From Parelaphostrongylus tenuis (lineage: Eukaryota > Nematoda > Chromadorea > Rhabditida > Metastrongylidae), in the NCBI GenBank assembly GCA_019055375.1, contig JAHQIW010006939.1, positions 1-64,000 of the forward strand: a stretch of 64,000 nucleotides of DNA, written 5' to 3'. This document shows positions 21,746 through 31,915 of the stretch, one piece after another. The notes below the pieces were generated by a model. That model was not told the DNA's origin, did not search any database, and worked only from the letters and a program-made list of their open reading frames with translations. Both the position numbers and the translations under genes were made by a program. How positions within the stretch are numbered: the stretch's first letter is position 1; every line of letters starts with the position of its first letter.

Positions 21746-21788
21746 GCCCAACTGGCGAGGCCTCAATGCCGAAACACGTGTATTAGGC
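21746..21788 (+). ncRNA. Hammerhead ribozyme (one core change), right end
   Basis: Stem I GCCCAA/TTAGGC (one mismatch), core CTGGCGA (A6 to G), stem II GGC/GCC with a six-base loop, GAAA, stem III palindrome ACACGTGT, cleavage nucleotide A at 21782. The fold is kept but the A6 change probably kills activity. Confidence 0.65.
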
Positions 21789-22114
21789 TCTACAAGTTGT
21801 CCAAAAACAAGTAGTTATTATTGTTTTTGTTTGGAGTTATACAAAAATCTTCCATTTTTTACAAGTGCTCCAGAACTTCCTTTCCAGCCTAATATTGACG
21901 CACCAAGGAAATAAAGTAATCTATTTTTCAAATTGAGGTTCTGAGACGATACTGTCACAATCAAATGATGGAACATCACAAAAGAGGCTTCTGTGATAAC
22001 ATTTCCACGAAGAAGTACGTCCATGTATCAGAACAATCAATGTTTGAAAGAGAAAAACCACATCGTTGCGAAAATGAGCATATTCCCAACTGTTATTGAT
22101 CAGTATAATCTGAC

Positions 22115-22260
22115 AATGTATTTTGAGCTTTTCAAAGCTCTGTTATGGTCACATATATAGTGCAAGGCAGGTGTTTCGGCCTTACAGCCTCGTCAGTTGC
22201 ACGATGCCTTTTCATTCAGTCAATTCCTCAGGGATCTACCCTTACATAAGAAAGCAATGA
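22115..22260. mobile_element. Left end of a hammerhead foldback element
   Basis: Contains the left-end order: TTATGGTCACATATATAG, then the minus-strand hammerhead, then GATGCCTTTTCATTCAGTC. No right end was found downstream before the next element at 22649. Confidence 0.5.
22160..22202 (-). ncRNA. Hammerhead ribozyme, core kept but cleavage pair mutated
   Basis: Minus strand: stem I GTGCAA/TTGCAC perfect; core CTGACGA; stem II GGCT/GGCC with GTAA loop; GAAA. Stem III reads ACACCTGC, so U16.1 at the cleavage site is C. It folds well but cleavage should be poor. Confidence 0.75.
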
Positions 22261-22648
22261 CGAACTTTATCCAGCGTTTAGTGAAACAGTCACCGACCGT
22301 GATGTTCTAACCAAAAGAACGGTGGTTACGTTACGCTTTTGGAGCCCGCTCTTTTAATTTCACGGCGAACTTTTTGGTATTATATGGAAATATTTTCATT
22401 CTAAACGAACTTTATCGCTATGAAAAGAGAGACCATTATAAAAGGGAGTTCTTTTCTTATAAATCTAGTAAAAAGGACTCCCATCTGTCTCGAAGCATTT
22501 TTTCACTACGGAAACCACAGCAAAGGGATACCATTTCCAAATCTTCTTGCGCATTACCTTCGACGACATTGTAAATTGTGATTCGATAACACATTTATTG
22601 CATTATACGTCCGGAAGGTTTTTTTTTTTGTATAAAACCAGTTATACC

Positions 22649-22960
22649 TTTATCTCGAGTGCTTTGTTTAGACCACGCTCAAATTTTAATATGTCCTTTT
22701 ATCATTATTTGAGCCAACATGTCATGTGGTCTGGCAAGGGCTCTTGTACAGCCCGAGACAAGTGTTTCGTCCGTACAGACTCATCAGCCGGGCAGAACCC
22801 GTCGTCTGTCGATCTTTTTATAGTCAGTTCTCTCGGGAGCGTCACGCTCCTTATATATAGTTATCGATGACGTACACTTTACACTCTATGTCAGGTGAAA
22901 CATTCACCTAACACAGAGTGTTTTGCACTCGATTGCTCATTGGCTGGTACTTTTATCATA
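22649..22960. mobile_element. Hammerhead foldback element, left copy of a pair
   Basis: Starts with TTTATCTCGAGTGCTTTGTT, repeated as a direct repeat at 22968. Arm 22711-22889 is the inverse of 23071-23255. Contains the minus-strand ribozyme at 22751-22793 and a TATATATAG stretch. A small hairpin AGGTGAAACATTCACCT lies at about 22890-22906. Confidence 0.75.
22751..22793 (-). ncRNA. Hammerhead ribozyme, type I, full consensus core
   Basis: Minus strand. Stem I GCCCGG/TCGGGC (six pairs, one G-U); core CTGATGA; stem II GTC/GAC extendable by a U-G pair, loop GTAC; GAAA; stem III ACA/TGT with a short loop; cleavage after C at 22757 (between 22757 and 22756). All invariant core positions (C3-A9, G12-A14, A15.1-U16.1, H17) are present. 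Predicted self-cleaving when transcribed leftward. Confidence 0.88.
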
Positions 22961-22967
22961 AATGTAC

Positions 22968-23275
22968 CTTTATCTCGAGTGCTTTGTTTAGACCACGCTC
23001 AAATTTCAATATATCCTTTCATCATTAGTTGAGTCAACATGTCATGTGGTCTGGTAAGGGCTTTGTACAGCCCGACATAGAGTGTAAAGCGTACGTCGTC
23101 GATAACTATATATAAGGAGTGCGACGCTCCCGAGAGAACTGACTATAAAAAGATCGACAGACGACGAGTTCTGCCCGGCTGATGAGTCTGTAAGGACGAA
23201 ACACGTGTCTCGGGCTGTACAAGAGCCCTTACCAGACCACATGACATGTTGGCTCTAATAATGATGAAAGGATAA
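22968..23275. mobile_element. Hammerhead foldback element, right copy of a pair
   Basis: A unit of about 245 bp (23025-23270) bounded by terminal inverted repeats of about 45 bp: GAGTCAACATGTCATGTGGT at the left and ACCACATGACATGTTGGCTC at the right, both followed inward by the GGGCT..GTACAGCCCGA motif that also supplies one strand of stem I. The outer sequence at 22968-23020 is a direct repeat of 22649-22710. Confidence 0.78.
23173..23215 (+). ncRNA. Hammerhead ribozyme, type I, full consensus core
   Basis: Stem I GCCCGG/TCGGGC; core CTGATGA; stem II GTC/GAC with a six-base loop; GAAA; stem III built from the palindrome ACACGTGT, so two pairs with ACGT loop in a monomer or a longer helix in a dimer; cleavage after C at 23209. 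Stem III this weak is known for hammerheads in PLEs and metazoan retrozymes. It lies at the element end and points outward, inverse to 22751-22793. Confidence 0.9.
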
Positions 23276-23479
23276 AACCAGTTAATTCAAGAACACTCCT
23301 ATAGGAAAATACTTTCATACTCAACATTTAATACTTCCCGCTCTCTAAAAAACTAAGAGTAGAATCACGGATTTCCCTCTTGAAGGATCTTAGCTCGTCA
23401 TTCGTTAGGTCATGTGACGCGTCTTCAGGTGGTGGATAGAGGGGAATAAAACGCGAGCCAAAAGCGATCGTGTGCTTCC

Positions 23480-26260
23480 CGGAGACTAGGTGGATTCAGG
23501 GGATGAACTCCATGTTTCTGTTGCGTCGGTTTGACATACCTCTATTTCTACGAGTCTAATTGGCCAAAAGCCTACAATCAAGCTGCTGTAAAGTACATTG
23601 CAGGTGGCTAGGAGTCGCCTCCAACGAATAAGCTCCTCCTATTCTTTCGGGAGAGACGAGCAACGTGTCGGCGGTGTTGGCGTTCTCTTCAAAACGAGTT
23701 CAACCTTGAATATCGATTCATTTGAACAGCTAGCAACCCAGATCGGACGATTGCGTAGAATTAGGTGGATCAGTACCGGCTTTTACCATATTCGTTGCTT
23801 ACACAGCAACATCAAGCAATCACGAAGACAAAGTCGAAGCTCTATATGGACCCAGAAAAGTTCTTCCAAGAGGACCATGAATTCTTCGATATGATCAATG
23901 GAGACTGTAGGGCGAAAGCTGCACCTAGAAGAACACTAAAAGAACGTCACATTGGGACCCACGGACTAGAATAGAACGAACAGGATGAGAGGCTATCTGA
24001 GTTTACCATGGCGACCAAAACCATCTATGATAACACACAATTCCGAGAGCCTCACTCAACGATGGACATGGAAGTCTCTCAATGGAGAGTACCTTAACGA
24101 ACTAGAGCACATTTTAGTAAATGGAAGGTTGCCTAATCGATGTCGCCTTGTTCCCAAATTCCACACGGCATCACATCATCGTCTCCTTCGTCCAACGTTC
24201 CATTTTACGCAAAATGGGAAAGCCGCTAAATTTGAACTACGAAGTTCCAGAACTCCATAAACTGGGATGTACTCAAGCCATTAGTTGTCTCTTGGGGAGA
24301 TGCCGTTGTTGACAACATCAACGAAGATCACGACCGGTTTATTCAACGTCTTCACATTAGTGCCAGGAAAGCAGAAAGTCCTAAAGAGCTTGCCTCCACA
24401 AACGTGCGAGCTGATACGTCAACGTGGAAGCGCACACGAACTACGGGCAACCGAAAGCTTACGTCCGGACTTGCGAAACGTTGCAGTGAAGCGATAAAAG
24501 AAGACCTCAAAGGAAGACGGGCAGCTGTTATAGCCGCTGCCAATACTACGAAGAGCATTCGCAAAGCCCACCAAACCTTCGTCGATTACAAGACAAGATG
24601 ATTGAACTCCAACGCTTTGACGAAACAGTTTCAGCTTCCAAAAGGAGAATGGAGAAGATCATTGACGATTACTACTCAAACTTCCTCAGTAGCCATGTCC
24701 TCTTATCGCTATAAAAATTAATAAAAAAAAAGTTTGCTGTTTCACCGGTTCTTTCTTCCAAAATCCAGCCCGCAATTTATAGGTGAAGTACAGAACATCA
24801 ACTGGTCTAAAGAGAATAAGATAAAAACACGTGAAGAACCTCTCGCCAGTCTCATCAACACAATGGCTCGGCTTTTCACCCGTTAGATGTCAGAATGAAA
24901 GGTTCTCATTCAATGAAGAACCAGCAACACTGGCTTGTGGTTTAGAAAGATAGACCTTCACACCATAGGCAATAATCGCCCAATCTGCTTGCGGTGTGTC
25001 GTCTGTAAACGAACACTGAAAGAAGGACAGCCATGCGAACAAGGACGGTTTCGAAAAGGATTCAGTTTTGTATACTGCATTTGCACGATCATAAGACTCA
25101 TCAAAGTTGCACGAGAGTACGAAAGACCGTTTTGCCTCACATTCATTGATATGGAGAAGGCCCTTGATTCAGTGAAAACAAAAGCGGTTATCGAGTCTCT
25201 GGACGCCAGAACATCCCTACTCAGGACATAACGACTTCGTGAGCTGAATACAACTTCACTATCAAAATATCGCCTTAGCATAACAATATTTATATTGACA
25301 TAAGAAGAGAGGTTTGACAAAGCGCTACAATGTCGCCAATATTATTCATTGCCATCCTCCAAAACGTCATCCAAACATTAATATTGGGACGATATGGGAG
25401 TGAAAATCGACGGTCAGATAATTAAACCATTTTCGCCTAGTTGATAATATCGTCCTTTCAAGACCAGATATCAGCCAGACGCAACGAATGTTGACCGATT
25501 TTGACAACGTCTGTGGAAATATTGGTCTCCGATTAAATCTAACGAAAACGTTATTCATGAGAAACGGATGGGTTTTGGATGAGCCAATTAAGCTCATCAA
25601 GATGAATATCTTCGAATGCTCCAATTACGTCCACCTAGGTCGTGAAATCATCATGATGAACGATGCGCTCCAGAGTTGAGCAGGAGGAAACGAGCGCCCT
25701 GGGGAATTTTAAGAGCACTGAAGATGTAGTGCACAGAACAAAGAACGTCCGACACCTTGCTCACATTTTTGACTCAACAGTTATCTTTGCCTTAATGTAC
25801 GCATCAGAAACCTGGTCGCTACGTAAACAGGATAAAGGATTACTTGGCGTCACTGAACGCACAGACGGAACGACGATGCTAGGATAATCCCGTATCTCGC
25901 AAATCAGAGTAAGGATCCAAAGTCTTCACCTACGTCAACGAGCGAAGACCAAAGACGCCGTTCCAGACGTCAGGTTATCAAAAATAAGGTGAGCCGGACA
26001 CGTAACGTGCATTAACGGTTATCGATGGACGAGAGCCTTTACCGACTGGACCCCTTGGGATGTTAAGCGCTCTACACGAACATCGACCCTATATCCAATT
26101 TCTTCATAAAAAGCCTTGAAGGTAGATACAATGCTTAATGAATTCTTAGAGCGAGGAGGACCTACTGAGCTATTTCTGCACGCGATAGGGAAAAATTGAA
26201 GTATTGCTGGTGTCTGTTCGACTCACTCAACAATCAAAACGGGACGACAAGTGATACAGG
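23480..26260 (+). pseudogene. RTE-type LINE, nearly full length but decayed
   Basis: Non-LTR retrotransposon with AP-endonuclease then RT. Endonuclease wording in 23590-24310: LYMDPEKFFQEDHEFFDMIN, RRTLKERHIGTHGLE, then the DHR region near 24170 (TASHHRLLRPTFHF). Linker at 24400-24700 (KRCSEAIKEDLKGRRAAVI). RT from 24935: CEQGRFRKGFS, CLTFIDMEKALDSV (motif A with Asp), HFRLVDNIVL where FADD is expected (catalytic pair lost), NIGLRLNLTKTLFMRNGW, YASETWSLRKQ. The C-terminus reads [14 protein letters not shown] near 26200. Many stops and frameshifts. It ends in an AT/TTTA microsatellite. Family identity is secure and matches elements common in hookworms. Confidence 0.9.
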
Positions 26261-26265
26261 TGATA

Positions 26266-26310
26266 CATATATATATATATATTTATTTATTTATTTATTT
26301 ATTTATTTTA
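26266..26310. repeat. (TA)n(TTTA)n microsatellite tail of the RTE LINE
   Basis: ACATATATATAT followed by repeated TTTA, directly after the RTE 3' end. The same compound pattern occurs at 36797-36835. Confidence 0.8.
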
Positions 26311-26429
26311 CAGATATATGTACAGACGCATACATGCACATGCATGCGCGTATATATACATATATTTATATACGTATATACATATATATATGTATATAGA
26401 TAATCGTCTAAATCCTTACTATTTTGACT

Positions 26430-26680
26430 GCCACTTGCAGTGGTATGATGTTATAGTATACCCAATATGTGGAGTGCTGTGCAAAAACGTTTGCGTCAGC
26501 CGGGATTCGAACCCAGATCTCAAATTAAAAAATAGCGTAATTAAGAGTACTGTGCAAAGAGAGCGTCGGTAGTGCAACGGTTAGCATACGCTCCCGGAAA
26601 GAGTGAGATCTGGGTTCAAATCCCGGCTGACGCAAACGTTTTTGCACAGAACTCCACATATTGGGTATACTATATATATA
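26430..26680. mobile_element. Foldback element built around a tRNA-like core
   Basis: Inverted arms 26452-26521 and 26604-26672 begin with ATAGTATACCCAATATGTGG and include the T-arm half of a tRNA in each direction. A small hairpin GCCACTTGCAGTGG lies just outside on the left. Related copies: 31760-31915, 54948-55175, 58130-58460. Confidence 0.8.
26563..26634 (+). tRNA. tRNA-like cloverleaf, anticodon GGA, likely pseudo-tRNA
   Basis: 72 nt fold completely: acceptor 563-569/627-633 (seven pairs, one G-U), D-arm GTGC/GCAT, anticodon stem CGCTC/GAGTG, T-stem CTGGG/CCCGG with loop TTCAAAT, discriminator A. Loop CCGGAAA gives anticodon GGA (Ser) but position 33 is C instead of U, and the long variable arm of tRNA-Ser is missing. 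It lies inside a mobile foldback. I read it as a Pol III promoter-bearing relic, not a decoding tRNA. Confidence 0.6.
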
Positions 26681-26689
26681 TATATCATG

Positions 26690-28250
26690 CATTTTCATTA
26701 GATTGCATGCAAATGTCTCTCTTTACGTATGAAAATTAGAATTTCAAATGGGTGTTTTCTCTCATTTTGATCATATTCATTTCGAAACAAACACTCAACA
26801 GTAAGATTTCTTCTTCTTACCTCATACATTGAAAAATTTTGGCTAAAACTGTGCAGTAGGTGTTTGGTTGTTTTTACTTGGCAAACAAAAGCTATTCATG
26901 CAAAAGTGTGTAACCATGTAGAAAAAATGATGGACAACGTACAGGATAAGTAAAACGCATAAAGTTGTCCAACCACGTAGTTTTATGCATTTGAAGAAGT
27001 AGGAGTGTATGCAGCGGTCTGCACTAAATTCCTCTGCGTATGCCCCCTTTCATTGTAATTTCCATTAAATAATTTATATTTCCCCGCCATACAAAAAACT
27101 TCTCTTGTCCTGTGCACAGTTTATGAACGCTCATATGAACGTTTATCACTAAACGCTCATTTGCTTTCAATGAGTAAAATTCTTTGTTGGTCTTAGTAAA
27201 TTGTATACACTTTTTCCAGAGGTCTATTTATGTGCAAGGAATATTTGTTTTGGTTTTTTTTTGTGATCAGCCGATGGCTGTGTCCTCCTGATAATATGTC
27301 TTTAAATTATTTGCACAAAACTCGCTACAAAGAAGAATAAAATGAATTTTGTAGAAGCATTTGTATGAGTCAAACTCCCAATTAGTCACAAAACACTCCA
27401 GAATAAGACTTTGAGCACCAAAACTGATTTCAACCAGAAAATGCTTCAACGAAACAATATCAGTAAGTTGCGAGGAGAAAAAAGAGCTACATAGGACTTA
27501 AGTTGTAAGGAGCGTTTGGAGTGCGGGCACTGGAAACTTTATAGCTTCTCTTTTTATTTTCTGTTCTAATAATCACTTTATATGATTTTATAATTTCTTT
27601 AGCTCCTAGTACTTATTCAACTCTTCGCGTTTTTCGCTCACTGAGGATTTGCCTTTTTTAAGAACGTTATAGATTATTGATTGAGAATTTTCTTGCAATT
27701 TCGAGATAAGTCAAGCTAGAGCGTTTGTTAATGATTGCTGGAAAATGCCACGAGGGGGAGCAGCTTCGTGTTGAGCGGCGACAAGCACCACTATCCACTC
27801 GGCCAGAGTCGCCACGTAAAATCTCATGTAAGTACATACACTTCATTCGATATAAAATCATTGTAGTAAATATGCAAATCGTCATATGAGTAATAGATAT
27901 GCCCTTTTATGCAATCACTTAGTATAATTATCTTTTTATTGAGGCAGATTGGAAAATCTTATACGTAAAGGGTGTGTTCAGAAAACTTGTTTTCGATCAA
28001 AGCTGTGAAACAATGAGAACTCGATGGAAAATGAGAAAGAAAGCTCAGAAATAAACTCACAGCCTCTTGAATAAACTTAAAAGCTTCAGCTCGTAGATCT
28101 CGCAAAGAAATTTTCAGTGAGTCAATCTTGACAGCTCGTTTGTGAATACCCGACTTGAAAAAAATATATCTTCAGAACAAATTCTGCTATAAATGTTTAT
28201 AAAAAAAGTCAGTAATGCAAATGAAAACAAAATCTATCAATTTCTTAGTG
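26690..28250. other. Intergenic/intronic; possible tRNA-like SINE head at 27730-27830
   Basis: Mostly AT-rich. On the minus strand near 27800 the A-box-like CTGGCCGAGTGGATAG suggests a tRNA-derived SINE head; no matching B box is clear. No exon supported. Confidence 0.35.
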
Positions 28251-28302
28251 AGTCGACGAGTTCTCAAGTGACTGATCAAAACCTAGCAAATGAACGCTCC
28301 AA

Positions 28303-28352
28303 TAGGTTGCTGATGAATCCCAATAGGACGAAACAGGCACCTGTATACCACT
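28303..28352 (+). ncRNA. Hammerhead ribozyme, upstream copy, partly decayed
   Basis: Core CTGATGA (28310-28316) and GAAA (28330-28333) intact; stem II TCC/GGA with an A-C mismatch at its base; stem III ACAG/CTGT with GCAC loop; cleavage nucleotide A at 28345. The 5' strand of stem I has drifted (GGTTG against TACCAC), so stem I is weak. Confidence 0.75.
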
Positions 28353-28580
28353 AGACCTAACAGCTCAAAACATGTACTATCTTTATCGGATTATATCATT
28401 TTGAGCGGGTCTATGAAAAGGGATCGATAGAAGAGGTGCTTCATTATAGCAGTTACGCACACGACTGCTGGTCACCAGAATGTCAGGTAAGTGCATCACC
28501 TGACTTTGGGTGATTTTAACTCGGCGTCAGTTCTTTCAGAGGATTATTTGACCTCACGGGATTGGCTGAACCGAGGGAGG

Positions 28581-28628
28581 GTGGTACTGATGAGACCCAA
28601 TAGGACGAAACAGGCGTTGTTTACCACT
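28581..28628 (+). ncRNA. Hammerhead ribozyme, downstream copy, full core
   Basis: Stem I GTGGTA/TACCAC (28581-28586 with 28622-28627, perfect); core CTGATGA (28587-28593); stem II GACC/GGAC with one mismatch and CAATA loop; GAAA (28607-28610); stem III ACAG/TTGT with GCG loop; cleavage after T at 28621. The CTGATGA...CCCAATAGGACGAAAC wording is close to hammerheads known from schistosome repeats. Confidence 0.88.
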
Positions 28629-28839
28629 AAACCTAACAGCTCAAAGCATGTAATATCCTTGATAGGCTATATATTCATCCGTACAGAAATTTGTTCATGA
28701 AATATTTATTGTGATGAAATCCAGCGATGTCGTTTACTTTCTCGCCGGAAGAAAATTATAATCAAATTTGGAATTTCACTGCAATGCAAGATGTTTCAAA
28801 GGAAAAAGGAATGTCATACATTCCTTTTCATTCGTAGCA

Positions 28840-29050
28840 CTGTAGAGGTGATCGAATAAACATGTGGCCTATACAATGACCTGTTGAAATCTACCGATGT
28901 ACCAAGGTTAGTAGTTTTCATTGAATCCGTAGTAATGTTCCTCTAACCCTTGAGAAATGGAGGGTGTTTGGTATGCTCATGATATGGGATTGGAGCGATG
29001 TCTTAGTGGGTACTATGAGGTCGCTCTCAGTACTGCGCTACATGCGCAAT
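28840..29050 (-). repeat. SINE-like repeat copy
   Basis: Shares the CCTATACAATGACCTGT body with the copies at 13.3, 33.1, 41.0 and 47.4 kb. Decayed. Confidence 0.45.
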
Positions 29051-29319
29051 AATTAACACAATTATTTTACACCGATGACTGATTTTTCAAGTTCGTTTAT
29101 TCAAAGTTGTCTCAGTTCTTCGGTATCTATAGCAAAATCAAAGAACAATCAAGAAGAAGTGCGTTTGAAATACCTGTAGTTGAAATGTCAGTCCACTCAT
29201 CACTGAAGACAAGTATGGTTCTCTGTCACGACGTCGTTATTACACTATTACAGTAATTTCCAGCATAGCATGTTCTGAAACTTCTCATTTTTAATAATGT
29301 TAATATTTGAGGAAGGAAA

Positions 29320-29395
29320 GAAATGGCGAAGTGGTTAACGGTGTAGGTATCAGAGAGGAAAGAAAACACTGGTTCGAGCCTTCTTCCAAGTCTCT
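29320..29395 (+). repeat. tRNA-like (A box/B box) relic
   Basis: ATGGCGAAGTGGTTAACGGT is a good A box of the Leu/Ser tRNA type and GGTTCGAGCC a good B box 50 nt downstream. The acceptor arm does not close well. Probably a SINE head or tRNA pseudogene. Confidence 0.45.
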
Positions 29396-29679
29396 CTTAC
29401 AGTCAAAGCGCAATCCTTAATTCGACTATCTTTAAGGTTGCAAGGAGACCCGGCCGTTTACGACACTTATGTAGAATACAAAATCTTCAAAAACCAGCCA
29501 AAGCAAGACGTGAAATGCTCCCGAATTTCTGGAAAGATAAATACGAGGAAGACAAAGAGAATGCAAGTAGTGGGATTCGTATGTATTGTTGATATTCTGA
29601 TCAATCGTCTTCACCAACACAAAATAGTGGAACAAGACAAAGTATGAAGATAAAATAAATAAAAATGAAAATAAGTAAA

Positions 29680-31050
29680 AATTAGATTATGTTGGTGAGG
29701 TGGATAAGACACGACGTCATCGGACTAGCTGAGACATTTGCAAGCCACATCAATCTACGACGAAGACGAATTCAAAGCGTTCTATATGAAATAAAAAAAT
29801 TCTTCCGGGTTGCATACATTCTTCAAGGTCATAGAGATTTGAGCGCAAAATTTAGACTTAGAAAAACCTTGAGAACGTCACTTTGGGACCCACGGACTAG
29901 AATAGAACGAACAGGATGGGAGACCGTCTGGGTATATCACAATGACCAAAACCATTCATATTGATACACAATTTCAGAAGTCCCACTCTTGACGGTCTAA
30001 TAATCATTCGTCTTCTTCGTGCAAAATTCCACCTCCGGAATTAAGGAGAAAAACTGTTGCCAAAAAACGAATCCGCAGAACCATCACAAAATGAGTTACA
30101 TCGCAATCATTAGCCCGCTCTAAGAAAGATGCCGTTACTTCCAACATTAAGAATATCTCACACATCTTTCGTCAGCACATTGAGCACAATCCATACAAAG
30201 CATATTTTGGACTATTTAATAATACAGAAAAAACAACCAATGGTCTTCTGAAGCCTAAAATTCGACAATAATGTATTCCAATCAACCCTCGTCAACCACG
30301 TAGTGGACGATGTCTACACAATAACCCTAGCTGAGTTAAGATGACGTAACTGCATCAAGATGATATAATTTATTGGCTTCTTTCCATCCTCATAAGAAAT
30401 TGAATTAGACACTTAGACACCACATTTCACCATTGACGCAACGAAGTGTATGATGAATTTGTCCAATTGGGACGAGAATGGTAATGCATTGATGATAAAT
30501 TTCTATAAAATCTATGTTTCGCCGCAAAAATCGAGATTGTTCAAAAGGATTCAGTGAGGCAAAGACGTTGATCAAAGAGTTGAACAAAGCGAGCTTAAGA
30601 TTTGAATTTGAAGAAATTCAGAGGGAAGTCTAGTTAATGAAAAACGTACGACGTGATGGAGGGAATGATTTGTGGACTATAAACCATATTTCATGTCGAC
30701 TTAAGGTGGTCAATGAGCATGTAGAAACTGTGCAGAAAAAGCACCAAAAGTCGTGCTCAAGCCATTCAACGAGGCCATTCATTCAGTATTCATACGCTCA
30801 GCAATCTCGTTAGTTTTTTGTCATATCAATGACATATGGATATGGACTCCTTCTAGAGGAGTTAAGTCAAGTGATTTTCACCAGCATATGAGTCATATAT
30901 GATTCGTGCCGACGCAAACGTATTGATTCCGTCTTTGATAATGTCACAGACACATTACATTGACGAATTTTTCACCATATAGCTAGTTCTACAACTGCCA
31001 CTAATTTAGCAGTCAATTAAAATGCTTTCTGAACTAAGAACTTCAAGGAT
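29680..31050 (+). pseudogene. RTE-type LINE fragments (endonuclease, then RT)
   Basis: 29689-29964 mirrors the endonuclease of the 23.5 kb LINE: RRRRIQSVLYE...FRVAYILQGHRDLSA, then KTLRTSLWDPRTRIERTGWE in a shifted frame. Around 30545-30660 EAKTLIKELNKASLRFEFEE resembles the region after FADD in nematode RTE RT (EEAKTM..EL), followed by LMKNVRRDGGNDLW. Intervening RT is mostly lost. A minus frame at 30405-30587 is a shadow. Confidence 0.65.
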
Positions 31051-31759
31051 TAATGTAAGTGACTGCTTTGTTCAACTACGTACGTGGAATTCTTATGCTC
31101 ATAACTTTCAAATAAAACATATTCGAAATCGAGGTTTCCAAAAGACTGGAAATGGAAGCTGAAAATTCTATGAATTCCACTGCAACACGACACTGCAAAC
31201 ATGGACGATAGATCAAAGAACATCATTGTGTACAACTACAAAGTCTCCTTGGTTCGGTCCCTTCCATGCTTGAGATGTGAGATTTGAAGCAAAAACGGGG
31301 AAAAATTATACGTCGTGAGCTTTCAAAAATCAGAATTATATCAGGGTGAGATGAGAAAATTATTCCCTTCATAGATATGATTCAAATTCTAATAGTTTTT
31401 TTTTCTTACACAACTATTATGATTCACTATAAGTGGTAATATAGAAATCGAAGTACATGGAACTCATTTCCCTCGACTAATACTCTCATTTTTTCAATAA
31501 ATTTCATGAACATTCGCGTGACATTTTAATGAATTAGTAAAGTAGAAGATGTAATTAGTTATTTCGGAAGAGCATTGATACTATTAAAAAATTATGATAA
31601 GTAATCGAAGGAAAACGTCACAAAAGAGGTCTCAATCGGTGGTTGCTATATATGATTATTGGCAAAATACTTTTCATAGAAAATTGGGGTTTCTTTTTAT
31701 TCCAAGAGAAACGAATACAACATTATGACAATAATTAAAAATTTCGATAATTAGTCTAA

Positions 31760-31915
31760 ATTCTTTCTATTTTGACTGCCACTTGCAGTGGCATGATCTT
31801 ATAGTATACCCAATATGTGGAGTACTGTGCAAAAACCGGAAAGAGTGAGATCTGGGTTCGAATCCCGGCTGACGCAAACGTTTTTGCACAGTACTCCACA
31901 TATTGGGTATATTAA
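31760..31915. mobile_element. Internally deleted tRNA-like foldback
   Basis: Arms 31801-31836 and about 31879-31913 are perfect inverses (ATAGTATACCCAATATGTGG...). Only the 3' half of the tRNA-like core remains (CCGGAAAGAG...GGTTCGAATCCCGG...GACGCA). The outer GCCACTTGCAGTGG hairpin is also kept. Confidence 0.75.

Larger units (their letters stand above)
21249..21805. mobile_element. Foldback element with hammerhead at each end
   Basis: The left end carries the family outer sequence (TCGTTTCGAG...AAGACCAC...AAATTTCAAT, then AACATGTCATGTGGTC). The arms hold GGGCAACTTATAGAG on the left and CTCTACAAGTTGTCC on the right. Left hammerhead is on minus (21353-21395) and right hammerhead on plus (21746-21788), pointing outward. 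The middle is AT-rich with no coding. Confidence 0.65.
28303..28690 (+). mobile_element. Retrozyme-like unit: two tandem hammerheads 276 nt apart
   Basis: Two hammerheads in direct orientation (28303-28352 and 28581-28628) share their downstream sequence: ACC then TAACAGCTCAAA(A/G)CATGTA. The predicted monomer runs from 28346 to 28621 (276 nt) and has no coding capacity. Direct tandem hammerheads defining a unit of a few hundred nucleotides are the layout of metazoan retrozymes, whose RNA is cut into monomers that circularise (established for that class; inference here). Confidence 0.75.

Noticed and set aside
22649..23275. CRISPR-like repeats
   Set aside because: The repeats are inverted arms of an element in a nematode genome; no regular short repeat-spacer pattern.
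26563..26634. Functional tRNA-Ser gene
   Set aside because: No long variable arm, C instead of U at position 33, and it sits inside a mobile foldback with decayed relatives.
30405..30587. 60-aa minus ORF
   Set aside because: Antisense shadow of an RTE reverse transcriptase fragment on the plus strand.
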